Part shown: positions 1 through 10,135 of the stretch, one piece after another
Layout of the letters: each line of letters opens with the position of its first letter
How positions within the stretch are numbered: the first letter of the stretch is position 1
Assembly (NCBI RefSeq): GCF_013403975.1
Contig: NZ_JABFDH010000004.1
Span: forward strand, 186,001-250,000
Direction of reading: 5' to 3'
Origin: Winogradskyella ursingii
GTDB taxonomy: Bacteria > Bacteroidota > Bacteroidia > Flavobacteriales > Flavobacteriaceae
Length of the DNA: 64,000 nucleotides
Made by a program: the position numbers and the translations under genes
Notes under the pieces: generated by a model
The model's database searches: none
Seen by the model: the letters and a program-made list of their open reading frames with translations, nothing else
What the model was told of the DNA's origin: nothing

Positions 1-153
1 AATATAGATTTAGAAGAAATAATTAATAATAAGGAATTAGAAGGTGTGGTTTCCAACGCTATTTATATTAACTATCTCAGTAACATTGAATCTCAAAGTG
101 TTAGGGAACGAATTAATCAGATATTGAATTTGATAACCGAAGAAATAGAATAA
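1..153 (+). CDS. 3' end of a gene, probably another DUF6090-family protein
   Basis: Only the last 50 codons are visible; the gene starts before the window and stops with TAA at 151-153. The visible tail is rich in Ile, Asn and Glu, as are the C-termini of the four DUF6090 genes that follow, and it ends five bases before the first of them. Family membership is inferred from position and composition, because the diagnostic N-terminal membrane segment is outside the window. Confidence 0.5.
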   Translation, partial: NIDLEEIINNKELEGVVSNAIYINYLSNIESQSVRERINQILNLITEEIE

Positions 154-158
154 AGATT

Positions 159-932
159 ATGATAAAATTCTTCCGCCATATCCGTCAACGATTAGTTACT
201 GACCCGCCCGAACGTGCCGTTTCGGTGCGGGCGGGAAGTAAATTCAGCAAATATCTGCTCTATGCCATAGGAGAAATCATCCTTGTAGTCATTGGGATAT
301 TAATTGCGCTTCAGATAAATGATTGGAACGAAAATCGTAAAAATCAAATTCGCGAATCAAAAATATTAAACAATTTACGGGAAGACCTAGAAAGGACTAA
401 GCTCAATTTAGAAACTACAATTGCTGAGTATCCTGAATACATCAATAGAATTGAAGCAAAAATTAATTATATAGGAATGGAATCAGATTCCCTTACTACA
501 GAAATGAAACAGAACATTTCAGATACAGGTGTGCCTATCGTGAATATTGTAGATGGTAGTATAAACGCTTTATTGGGTTCAGAGAAATTAGAACTTATAT
601 CAAACGATTCACTAAAGTTAATGTTAACGGAATATCCAACCTTTGTAAGCAGGCACAAAGAAGTAGAAGAAAAACTGCAAAATGTATTGCTGGACATTCA
701 CAGACCAGTTTTAGAACGCTACTTCTCGTTAACAGACAGAATAGAAAACGAGAAAGATAAATTTCCCAATCTCAAAAAAAGAGCGATACCTTCTGACTTT
801 AATAATTTAATGAAAGATAGAGCTTATCAAAATGTACTTGTGAATGAGAGATACCATCTGATATATACAGAAGCAAGTGCTAAGGAGCTATTAAGCAAAA
901 CCATTAAAATTCTTGATAAAACTAAAATGTAA
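159..932 (+). CDS. DUF6090-family single-pass membrane protein, copy 1, with an 11-residue insert
   Basis: The protein has 257 aa. It opens with the family signature MIKFFRHIRQ and carries one membrane segment at about residues 34-53 (YAIGEIILVVIGILIALQIN), followed by a long, mostly helical, charged region. The family is restricted to Bacteroidota and has no known function. Compared with the next three copies it has about 11 extra residues between residues 14 and 27 (DPPERAVSVRAG), encoded by a GC-rich palindrome at 203-235. The start ATG lies five bases after the previous stop, so the array may be co-transcribed. The role of the C-terminal part (periplasmic or cytoplasmic, binding partner) cannot be read from the sequence. 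Confidence 0.85.
   Translation: MIKFFRHIRQRLVTDPPERAVSVRAGSKFSKYLLYAIGEIILVVIGILIALQINDWNENRKNQIRESKILNNLREDLERTKLNLETTIAEYPEYINRIEAKINYIGMESDSLTTEMKQNISDTGVPIVNIVDGSINALLGSEKLELISNDSLKLMLTEYPTFVSRHKEVEEKLQNVLLDIHRPVLERYFSLTDRIENEKDKFPNLKKRAIPSDFNNLMKDRAYQNVLVNERYHLIYTEASAKELLSKTIKILDKTKM
203..235 (+). repeat. GC-rich palindrome inserted in frame in a coding region
   Basis: The arms CCCGCCCG (203-210) and CGGGCGGG (228-235) are perfect inverted repeats around a 17-base loop, which itself contains CCG TTT CGG. The GC content is far above that of the surrounding gene. The three paralogous genes downstream lack the segment, so it looks like a short palindromic element that entered the gene and is translated. 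Confidence 0.75.
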
Positions 933-985
933 ATAATGTTGTGTATAGGTAATATGAAAAAATTCAACAAATATCCATTATCCAA

Positions 986-1693
986 ATGCTAAAATTCTTC
1001 CGCCATATTCGCCAACACTTGCTTTCAGAGAGTAAGTTTTCAAAGTATATGCTCTACGCCATAGGAGAAATCATCCTTGTAGTCATTGGGATCTTGATTG
1101 CGCTTCAGATTAACAATTGGAATGACAACCGAAAGAATGACATTAAGGAAAGAAATGTTTTGATAAATCTTAAAACAGACCTAACAGCTGATATGCAAAA
1201 GTTAGATACACTTAAAATTCAATTTGAAAAAGCAGCTGAATCCAAAGAAGTTTTTGAATCTTTTCTTTATTATAAAGACCGTATAAATATTCCGCTTTCA
1301 GAGCATTTTAAAAATCAATTTATACACATATGGGGTGATTTCAATCCAAATACAATTACAATAGACGAGCTAAAAAACAGTAATTCTGCCAATTTAATAT
1401 CCAATCCTGAGTTGAGCAGAGCGCTTTATGCCCTTTATGATAATTATAATGACTTATCTACCAAATTAAAGTTAGGAATAGAAAGAACGCAGCTAATGAT
1501 AAATTATTCGAGTAATTACATGTTACATGTTCTGAATCCGAGTGAAGAAGACATTATACCTATGCTAAATGAAAAATATTTTGTTAATCAAGTTGAAGCC
1601 AATTACATATTTGGGCGCTTAAGCGCAATAAAGGCAGCAAGAGAAAAATGTCAGTTTGTACTTGATCTTCTTAATAAAGAACTTAATGATTAA
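986..1693 (+). CDS. DUF6090-family membrane protein, copy 2
   Basis: The protein has 235 aa. The N-terminus MLKFFRHIRQHLLSESKF leads into the membrane segment YAIGEIILVVIGILIALQIN at about residues 25-44, and the rest is a charged, probably helical domain. At the DNA level the stretch coding for the membrane segment is almost identical to copy 1, while the C-terminal two thirds have diverged. It lacks the in-frame palindrome of copy 1. It follows copy 1 after 53 bases and stops 102 bases before copy 3. Function unknown. Confidence 0.85.
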   Translation: MLKFFRHIRQHLLSESKFSKYMLYAIGEIILVVIGILIALQINNWNDNRKNDIKERNVLINLKTDLTADMQKLDTLKIQFEKAAESKEVFESFLYYKDRINIPLSEHFKNQFIHIWGDFNPNTITIDELKNSNSANLISNPELSRALYALYDNYNDLSTKLKLGIERTQLMINYSSNYMLHVLNPSEEDIIPMLNEKYFVNQVEANYIFGRLSAIKAAREKCQFVLDLLNKELND

Positions 1694-1795
1694 GTTTTTT
1701 AGATTATCAAAACGAAATTTTGTAGAACAAAGTCAAAGGGCTAGTGGACCTTTGGTGGAGATACCCGCTTGCGGAAATAATACAATACAACAATT

Positions 1796-2545
1796 ATGAT
1801 AAAGTTCTTCAGAAAAATAAGATACAACCTTATGAGTGAAAACAAAACCGGCAAGTACTTCAAATACGCCATTGGCGAAATCATCCTAGTCGTCATTGGG
1901 ATTCTGATTGCACTTCAAATTAATAATTGGAACAACACTCAAATCGACAAAAAAGAGGAGAAGTCTATTTTAAAAAATCTCAATTTTGAATTCAAAAAAA
2001 ATCGGAGTGATCTTGAGCTGGTAAAAAACGACTATCGTGGGTTTATAAATTCCACAAAAGAGGTCATTGGTCTCATAGGAGAGGATAGAGGCACTTTAAA
2101 ACAGCACAACACAGATAGTCTTATCTCTGAAAGCATTAATTATTATGATTATAGACCAACCGAGAACGTACTTTCAGATTTGATTTCATCAGGGAAACTA
2201 AAATTGATTGCGTCAGATTCTTTACGATTGCATTTGTTTCAATGGTCCAGTTTTCTAAATGAAAAGGAAGAAGCGTGGGATACTCTCGATGATTTCTCTC
2301 AAAACATGATGATGCCATATCTTACAAAAAATGCATCGCTCAAAAACATAGACAGCTACGGATTTTTAGATTGGGAAGAACCATCTAAATTAAATCCCGA
2401 CACCTATAAAATATTTCAGGATATCGAATTTGAAAACAACATAGACAACCACGCTTGGTGTTTAACCAACTATATCCAGGCCTTGGAAAATCTTGAAACC
2501 ACCATTGATAAAATTTTAGCTGAAACCATGGAAATAAAAGACTGA
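1796..2545 (+). CDS. DUF6090-family membrane protein, copy 3
   Basis: The protein has 249 aa. The start MIKFFRKIRYNLMSENKTGK and a membrane segment at about residues 27-47 place it in the DUF6090 family. The C-terminal part is acidic and helical with several Trp residues. The stop TGA is four bases before the ATG of copy 4, so these two are very likely translated from one message. Function unknown. Confidence 0.85.
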   Translation: MIKFFRKIRYNLMSENKTGKYFKYAIGEIILVVIGILIALQINNWNNTQIDKKEEKSILKNLNFEFKKNRSDLELVKNDYRGFINSTKEVIGLIGEDRGTLKQHNTDSLISESINYYDYRPTENVLSDLISSGKLKLIASDSLRLHLFQWSSFLNEKEEAWDTLDDFSQNMMMPYLTKNASLKNIDSYGFLDWEEPSKLNPDTYKIFQDIEFENNIDNHAWCLTNYIQALENLETTIDKILAETMEIKD

Positions 2546-2549
2546 GAAA

Positions 2550-3347
2550 ATGATTAAATTCTTCCGACAAATAAGACAATCTATGATCAACCAAAATAGA
2601 ACAAAGAAATACTTGCTCTATGCCATTGGCGAAATCATCCTTGTGGTCATTGGAATTCTCATTGCACTTCAAATTAATAATTGGAATGAAAACAGAAAAG
2701 CACGAGCAATTGAAATCAACTATTTAAAAAACATCAAAAATGATTTAAATCAAGAGGTGCTTAATAATAAACACTTTGAAGACTTTAGATTCAGTAAGGT
2801 GAAAGCAGCATCTTATTTGTTAAACACAAAGGAGCCTCAAAGTATTGAAGATGCCAAAGCATACGTAGATAATTATGAAACTGTATTTAGATGGAACACG
2901 TTTGTTCCCAATAACAATACGTTTAAAGAGCTGCTGAGTTCTGGAAAGTTGAGTTTAATAACAAACGACAGTATAAAAAATCAGCTTTTAGAACTCGACA
3001 AATTTTATGCGGACATCTCTATAAACGAAGACCACATGCGACGAGAATTTCAGGATTATTTATACGATATACAAATTTATAATACGTCAGGACTCGATTT
3101 TTTTGACAATGCCGACCCTAATTATGGTGCGCCAAAACGGTTGTCACTTTCAGATATCCCAGACTCGAGATATCAAAAAATAATAGAAGATTCGCAATGG
3201 TTATTTAATGATCAAACTTTTGGAAATGGCTTAAAATTGGCTATTCTAAATAATGGGTTAATAGCAAAAACCCATAAAGATTTAGATGAAGATTTTAAAG
3301 CATTGATATCGTTGATTGAAGAAGAAATTTTAATTGATAAATATTAA
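2550..3347 (+). CDS. DUF6090-family membrane protein, copy 4
   Basis: The protein has 265 aa and is the last of the array. It opens with MIKFFRQIRQSMINQNRTKK and has the family membrane segment at about residues 27-47. The mid-region contains the motif FKELLSSGKLSLITNDSIKN, which resembles LSDLISSGKLKLIASDS in copy 3 and INALLGSEKLELISNDS in copy 1. The soluble parts are therefore homologous too, although they diverge faster than the membrane segment. No terminator is evident after the gene. Confidence 0.85.
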   Translation: MIKFFRQIRQSMINQNRTKKYLLYAIGEIILVVIGILIALQINNWNENRKARAIEINYLKNIKNDLNQEVLNNKHFEDFRFSKVKAASYLLNTKEPQSIEDAKAYVDNYETVFRWNTFVPNNNTFKELLSSGKLSLITNDSIKNQLLELDKFYADISINEDHMRREFQDYLYDIQIYNTSGLDFFDNADPNYGAPKRLSLSDIPDSRYQKIIEDSQWLFNDQTFGNGLKLAILNNGLIAKTHKDLDEDFKALISLIEEEILIDKY

Positions 3348-3596
3348 TGCCATGCCTTTTGCTAAGTAACTAAATCGTTGAGTTCTAAGTTTTACTTTTT
3401 TTAAATTACGAACAAGTCATCATAGGCAACGCTTAGTAAGCCAATACTTTACTTAATTAGTTTTTATTTGTAGGAAAAATATTTTAAAAGTTAAATAAAC
3501 ACGTTATTCATCTAATAAATAAGAGTTTAACCTGCTTAGTCACTTTGCTTTTAATAACTTAATTCTTCCCAAAATCTATTAATAAAATTAAAAGTT

Positions 3597-4283
3597 ATGG
3601 TAAAAAAAATACAATTTATTGTAGTGGTTCTTTTTAGTTATATGGGATTTGCTCAAGTGGGTATAGGAACTACTGGTCCTACAGCTGCGTTAGATATTAA
3701 TGGAGATTTAAGAATAAGAACTATCTCTGAAGAATTTGACGTTGACCTTGCAAAAGATTCAATATTAGTTATATCTAGGGACGGAACAGTTAAAAGGATT
3801 CCATCAAGAATTGTTATAAGTTCTGCACTAAAAACTGCGGTTAAAGGAAATTTTGCTGGTGGAGGAACCGTTAACCTCAACTTAGGTGTTGGTGCGACTT
3901 ACACCATGTTACCTTTTAATAATGAGGACTTTGATTTTAATGATGAATTTGATACCGCGACAAATACATTCACAGCCAAACAAGATGGTATTTATGAAGT
4001 TTCTGTTCAAATTAATTCAAGTTCAGGTATTGCTGCATCCTCAAATTACGGTGTGTGTATTTTAAAGAATGGTCTTGTAGAAGCGAAGGAAGATTATGCA
4101 AATGTCAATATTTCTGTTTTGTCAATTAATATAGATGTAACACCAACTGTTAGAAAAACCAAAACACTACTTCAACTTAATGCTGGCGACACAATAAGCT
4201 TTCAATTATATTCAGATTTATCGGTAGTGGATATTTCTGGTAATTCCCAAGATAGCTTTTTTACTATTGTTCAAATAAGGTAA
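3597..4283 (+). CDS. Secreted protein with a C-terminal C1q/TNF-like domain
   Basis: The protein has 228 aa. A signal peptide (residues 1-19, ending GFAQ) is followed by VGIGTT and the segment AALDINGDLRIRT, a module very common at the N-terminus of secreted Bacteroidota structural or adhesin-like proteins. The C-terminal half (about residues 85-228) has a beta-rich pattern with FTAKQDGIYEVSVQI and LLQLNAGDTISFQLYSD. This resembles a C1q/TNF jelly roll, but that assignment is by eye. No T9SS sorting domain is seen. It stands alone between the DUF6090 array and gyrB. A structural or adhesive surface role is inferred. Confidence 0.6.
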   Translation: MVKKIQFIVVVLFSYMGFAQVGIGTTGPTAALDINGDLRIRTISEEFDVDLAKDSILVISRDGTVKRIPSRIVISSALKTAVKGNFAGGGTVNLNLGVGATYTMLPFNNEDFDFNDEFDTATNTFTAKQDGIYEVSVQINSSSGIAASSNYGVCILKNGLVEAKEDYANVNISVLSINIDVTPTVRKTKTLLQLNAGDTISFQLYSDLSVVDISGNSQDSFFTIVQIR

Positions 4284-4491
4284 GTTTGGATGATTTTAAT
4301 TTTATAAAAATTTTAAAATTTCACTTCTAAGCTTTTCTATTGGTTTCTTATCATTTTGGGAAAGTAAAAAATCATCAAAATCGATTTTAAACCACTTTAT
4401 AGCCATTTTAAGCCACTTTTGAGTAATTAACAAATGTTGATAATTATCACTATCAATCGACAAAATGCTTTTAAAATGGCTCAGTATTTTG

Positions 4492-4499
4492 TATCTTTG
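4492..4499 (+). promoter_or_regulatory. Putative -7 element of gyrB
   Basis: TATCTTTG matches the Bacteroidota -7 consensus TAnnTTTG and lies 73 bases before the gyrB ATG. No convincing TTTG -33 box is seen at the expected distance. Transcription would start just before the hairpin at 4514-4535. Confidence 0.5.
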
Positions 4500-4503
4500 A
4501 TAG

Positions 4504-6522
<2,019 letters not shown>

Positions 6523-6533
6523 TAAAGTATAAA

Positions 6534-6667
6534 CGTCAGTTCGAGTGGTTTTAATCCCCAAAAAACTTTTAGGATTAAAATTTTATCGAGAAGTTTTTAT
6601 TTATTAAAATTCTTTTTCTCGATACAAATTTTTCTCATTTCAATCGAAAAACCCACTCGAAGTGACG
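6534..6667. repeat. 134-bp element with terminal inverted repeats and internal hairpins
   Basis: The ends CGTCAGTTCGAGTGG (6534-6548) and CCACTCGAAGTGACG (6653-6667) are inverted repeats matching at 14 of 15 positions. Inside are two further hairpins: TTTAATCC/GGATTAAA (6550-6579) and TATCGAGAA/TTCTCGATA (6584-6624). There is no open reading frame. This looks like a non-coding palindromic or MITE-like intergenic repeat. A shorter element with similar ends lies at 22909-22978. Confidence 0.7.
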
Positions 6668-6699
6668 AAGTTTAATATTACCTACAACAGGTAAATTGA

Positions 6700-6726
6700 A
6701 AAACCGCATATTTCTATGCGGTTTTT
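6700..6726. terminator. Bidirectional intrinsic terminator between gyrB and the convergent gene
   Basis: AAAACCGCATA and TATGCGGTTTT form an 11-bp stem with loop TTTC and T-runs on both strands. It can serve gyrB (plus) and the outer-membrane protein gene (minus). Confidence 0.85.
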
Positions 6727-6812
6727 ACTTGATTAATAGCAAATCCTTTTTGCTAGGCAAAAAGAATACCTTACGTTCTGGCAAATCTTAAAAGTGGCCA
6801 GAATTAATATTT

Positions 6813-7403
6813 TTAAAAATCAAATCCTAAAGAGAATTGCCAAACCCTGTTTTTAGGACTGCCATCATCGTAGATATCTCCAAGTCCTAAGTGGTATCTT
6901 ACTCCAAGACTTACACCAGAATCGGTTTTAAAGCCACCTCCAAAATTAACGCCCCAATCAAAATTGTTAGGATCAAATTCCTGAGAGGTGTCAAACAGAT
7001 TAAAATTACTGTCAAATTCTTCTTTGTGTGAAACGGCCAATCCAATCTGCGGACCAGCTTCTAAAAAGAAATTATCAACTGGGTAGAGTTTTAAGAATAG
7101 TGGCAGGTTGATGTAATTCAATTTTTGCGTAAATGTTCCGCCACCATCTTTTATTTCGTAGCCTTGTTGAGAGTATAAAAGCTCAATCTGAAGCGCTACA
7201 CTCTCCGCCAAAAATGACTCACCATAAAACCCGATATGAAAACCATGACGCTGTCCTGTTTCAGAATCACCATCAAAACTTACTGCGGCTAGATTATAGC
7301 CAAATTTTAATCCTGCGTTGGATGCGTTTGTATTTGTATCCTGTGCATTCAAAGAGCAAAATATAAAAAGTGATGCGGTTATAGTTAAAATTAAATGTTT
7401 CAT
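6813..7403 (-). CDS. Outer-membrane beta-barrel protein (PorT/OMP_b-brl type)
   Basis: The protein has 196 aa from the chosen ATG at 7403, which puts a clean signal peptide first (MKHLILTITASLFIFCSLNA, cut before QDTN). An ATG 27 bases further upstream would add nine polar residues ahead of it and is less likely. The body alternates Gly/aromatic beta strands (LKFGYNLAAVSF, FFLEAGPQIGLAVS, VSLGVRYHLGLGDIY) and ends in Phe (FSLGFDF), as expected for a small eight-stranded barrel inserted by BAM. It lies 30 bases downstream of the metalloprotease gene, so the two are probably co-transcribed. Ligand or role unknown. Confidence 0.75.
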   Translation of the reverse strand: MKHLILTITASLFIFCSLNAQDTNTNASNAGLKFGYNLAAVSFDGDSETGQRHGFHIGFYGESFLAESVALQIELLYSQQGYEIKDGGGTFTQKLNYINLPLFLKLYPVDNFFLEAGPQIGLAVSHKEEFDSNFNLFDTSQEFDPNNFDWGVNFGGGFKTDSGVSLGVRYHLGLGDIYDDGSPKNRVWQFSLGFDF

Positions 7404-7433
7404 TGTATGATATATTTTATTCGTTTTCAAAAT

Positions 7434-8210
7434 TTATTTTCCACCATTGGCCTGTAAATCTGCCTTACATTGCGCATCTAATTCAGGAGCAGAAGACATG
7501 TTCACCATTTCGTCAATTCCAGCTGAGGATTCTTGTGTCCAAAACATCAAGCAAGATTCTACATCACAATGTTTGGGGTGATCTTCATCTTCGTGCTCCT
7601 GCTGCATATCCGAACCTAAATTGGTTAATCCAAGTATGTGACCAAACTCATGATTGATGACAGTTGTTTCCAACAACGTTCTATCAGGTTCAAAAGCGCT
7701 GTCACTTAAATTTCTAACTGTCTCCTCAAAGATTACAAACGAGGTGTTCCAATAAGCAGAGCCCAATGTAAATGTATTATTAGTATCATTTGAAGATTGT
7801 CCATCGGCGAAAAATGCCCAAACTGCAATTTGGTTATCAGTATTATAAAATTGTCTGTTTTCTCTTTCAATATCTGCAATTTCTTGTATTGTAAAAGTGT
7901 CTTTATTTGGTGATGGAATTGATCTTTTTTCTATTGTAATTCCATCAGGTTTAAAAGAAGTGCTCTGGATAAATGAAATAAAATTGTTAACAGTTGATGC
8001 ATTCGGCTCAAACCCTTCAACATATACAAGTTCTATTATCATATTAGTAAATTTATCTGCAGATAATAAATCGTTGGCAGAACTTCCGACAGTCTGTCTG
8101 TTTAAGTTGACATCGATTTCGTTGTCATTGTCACTCGAAATAGAATCGTCCTTAGAACAACTAACAATAAGCGTTAGAATTAAAATAAAGTAGAAAATTT
8201 TGTGCTTCAT
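7434..8210 (-). CDS. Putative zinc metalloprotease lipoprotein (metzincin-like)
   Basis: The protein has 258 aa. The ATG at 8210 gives a lipoprotein signal, MKHKIFYFILILTLIVSC, with the lipobox Cys at residue 18; the ATG 30 bases upstream would spoil it. The C-terminal part holds HEFGHILGL (HExxHxxG-type zinc site) followed by a His/Glu/Asp-rich loop (DMQQEHEDEDHPKHCD) and SCLMFW, which could provide the third ligand region and the Met-turn. Two Cys (CDVESC) may form a disulfide. It lies between a beta-barrel gene and a duplicated-domain lipoprotein on the same strand. Substrate unknown; activity is inferred from the motif. Confidence 0.75.
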   Translation of the reverse strand: MKHKIFYFILILTLIVSCSKDDSISSDNDNEIDVNLNRQTVGSSANDLLSADKFTNMIIELVYVEGFEPNASTVNNFISFIQSTSFKPDGITIEKRSIPSPNKDTFTIQEIADIERENRQFYNTDNQIAVWAFFADGQSSNDTNNTFTLGSAYWNTSFVIFEETVRNLSDSAFEPDRTLLETTVINHEFGHILGLTNLGSDMQQEHEDEDHPKHCDVESCLMFWTQESSAGIDEMVNMSSAPELDAQCKADLQANGGK

Positions 8211-8230
8211 TGTTTTAATATTTTTTATAA

Positions 8231-8259
8231 AAGCAGCCACTAAAGTATAGTGGCCGCTT
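8231..8259. terminator. Possible hairpin between two lipoprotein genes
   Basis: AAGCAGCCACTA and TAGTGGCCGCTT pair at 11 of 12 positions around a 5-base loop. The T-run is weak on both strands, so termination or message processing after the upstream (8295-9347) gene is only a suggestion. Confidence 0.35.
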
Positions 8260-8294
8260 TACCCTAACATACGTAGCTAATACCTTTCTAGTTT

Positions 8295-9347
8295 TTAAAT
8301 TTGGGATAAAACTAAAGTTATAGCGGCATTAGTCGAACTTTTTAACTCAATTGAGCTTTCTGAAAAGCTAGAAACTTCCCACGTTTTGTTCAATAGTTCA
8401 AAAGAAGCATTTCCTGAAAAAGATAATGTTAAGAAAACCTCCATTTCTGAAGCAACTTCATAAGTACCTTCCACATCTGATACAGTTGCGTTTACTGTGT
8501 TTTCTGCTCTAACTGTCATATCATTAGCAAAATCGATAGTGAACTCAGTATAATCTGTAGCAGTATCTACTCCTGCGTTAATAAAAGCATCTACTTTGAA
8601 AAGCCCATCAACCAATATATCATTAAGGTCATCTGCACTTTCTTCAGCTTCTTCTTCAGCCTCTTCGTTTACCAAACATTCTGTGATTTGTGCCTGCAAA
8701 TCAGCATCACTCATTATCTCAACTGTTGTTCCGTTACTTAAAGTTGCAGTAATTGGATAACTAACAGCAAAGAATGCATTTTCATCAAAATTGGTCATAA
8801 AGTTGAATAATTGCTCTTCGGATTCTATTACAACACTTCCGGTTTGCTCAACATTTACATCATAGGTTAAAATTGTTATAGGTAAATCGATATCTAAACA
8901 ATTTATAGCATCTTCAGCTTGTGCTTCTGCCTCTTCACAGGCGTCCATGATTTCTTCAAATTCAGCTTGATTGGCAACTTGTACTTCTGTGTAATTGCTC
9001 AATCTCACGGTTAAAGGAAATTGAAACTCTACTGAATCGTCATCGTTTGTAAATTCTCCTAAGATTTCTAGAACTAAGTTGTAATCAGACTCGCTAATAA
9101 TTGTAATCTGAGTATCATTCACAGTAGCGGTTACTGGTAACAAGATAGATGAACAAGAAATGCCATCTAAAAAGTCATCAAAACTTCCGTCGTATCTAGA
9201 AGTGCGTTCTAGGTTGTTTGCGGTAGGTGAGGTCGCCGAATTTGTATTCGGATTATCTCCCATTTCTTCATCAATTTCGTCTTGACATGATGTGAAAACT
9301 AAAACTGACATTAATAATAGTGCGGTTAAGAATTTTAAATTTTTCAT
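8295..9347 (-). CDS. Lipoprotein with two duplicated beta-rich domains
   Basis: The protein has 350 aa. Lipoprotein signal MKNLKFLTALLLMSVLVFTSC with the lipobox Cys at residue 21. Residues about 60-140 and 145-230 are two copies of one unit. Each begins with Cys and a hydrophobic strand (CSSILLPVTATV; CLDIDLPITILT), then an SE(S/E)-type Ser/Glu motif, then F-P-[LI]-T or Y-P-I-T strands with LSN-T-V, and ends in a Glu/Ala-rich helix with Cys (DACEEAEAQAED; ECLVNEEAEEEAEE). The C-terminal 100 residues form a different beta-rich domain. No named family recognised. It is divergent from the ECF sigma/FecR/TonB operon, 202 bases away. Confidence 0.7.
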   Translation of the reverse strand: MKNLKFLTALLLMSVLVFTSCQDEIDEEMGDNPNTNSATSPTANNLERTSRYDGSFDDFLDGISCSSILLPVTATVNDTQITIISESDYNLVLEILGEFTNDDDSVEFQFPLTVRLSNYTEVQVANQAEFEEIMDACEEAEAQAEDAINCLDIDLPITILTYDVNVEQTGSVVIESEEQLFNFMTNFDENAFFAVSYPITATLSNGTTVEIMSDADLQAQITECLVNEEAEEEAEESADDLNDILVDGLFKVDAFINAGVDTATDYTEFTIDFANDMTVRAENTVNATVSDVEGTYEVASEMEVFLTLSFSGNASFELLNKTWEVSSFSESSIELKSSTNAAITLVLSQI

Positions 9348-9514
9348 GATTCTAAATTTTTGGGTTAATATGTTTTAAATTTAACTGCGATTTCTTCGCT
9401 TTCTATATTTAAGACGTTCTAGTTTAAATTTACCCTATGATTTTTTGAAATAAAAATTAAAATAAAACATAAATAGCTGATAATCAATTTAATAAAATGT
9501 ATAATTTTTATGCC

Positions 9515-9522
9515 TATTTTTG
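9515..9522 (+). promoter_or_regulatory. Putative -7 element of the ECF sigma operon
   Basis: TATTTTTG fits TAnnTTTG and lies 28 bases before the sigma factor ATG. The -33 region is A/T-rich without a clear TTTG, so an alternative (ECF) promoter is also possible. Confidence 0.4.
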
Positions 9523-9549
9523 TGAAATCGTACATTGTAATTAGAATAT

Positions 9550-10071
9550 ATGAGTAGCTCCAAACCTAAACTTTGTAATGAAACGCATTTTAAGGCCTTT
9601 TATTTAGATCATATCCAAGCGGTAAGTAATTTTGCATATTATAAGTGTGGAGACAACGCAGCTGCCCTTGATTTTGTTCAGGATGCTTTCGCAAAAATAT
9701 GGGAGAATTGTGCCAAGATTGATTTTTCTAAAGCCAAAACCTACCTCTTTACAACGGTTAATAATTTATTTCTCAATACGGTAAGACATCAAAAAGTAGT
9801 CTTGTCTTATGCCAAGGCTTCACCATACTTAGACAAGACTAACCAAAATCCTGAATATTTATTAGAAGAAGAAGAATTTAAAAAGAAGTTACAATCTGTC
9901 ATTGCAGATTTAAGCGATGACCAACGCGAAGTTTTTTTGCTTAACAGGATTGAAGATAAAAAATACAGAGAAATAGCAGAGTTACTAGATATTTCTCAAA
10001 AAACGGTTGAAAAAAGAATGTCTGGGGCTCTAAAGGTTCTTCGGGAAAAGTTGGGCCATGAAAATTTTTAA
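9550..10071 (+). CDS. ECF-type RNA polymerase sigma-70 factor
   Basis: The protein has 173 aa. Region 2 (about residues 8-80) shows the helix pattern ending DFVQDAFAKIWEN and TYLFTTVNNLFLNTVR. Region 4 (about residues 110-170) has LSDDQREVFLLNRIEDKKYREIAE followed by the recognition helix in ISQKTVEKRMSGALKVLREK. It probably directs RNA polymerase to the TonB-receptor genes beside it and is held inactive by the FecR-like protein encoded 64 bases downstream. The classical FecI/FecR/FecA circuit is the model. Confidence 0.93.
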   Translation: MSSSKPKLCNETHFKAFYLDHIQAVSNFAYYKCGDNAAALDFVQDAFAKIWENCAKIDFSKAKTYLFTTVNNLFLNTVRHQKVVLSYAKASPYLDKTNQNPEYLLEEEEFKKKLQSVIADLSDDQREVFLLNRIEDKKYREIAELLDISQKTVEKRMSGALKVLREKLGHENF

Positions 10072-10135
10072 TTTTTTTATTTAAGTATAGGGTAAATATA
10101 TATTAAGGTGTCTTAAAGGTGTAAAGCAGCACAGA

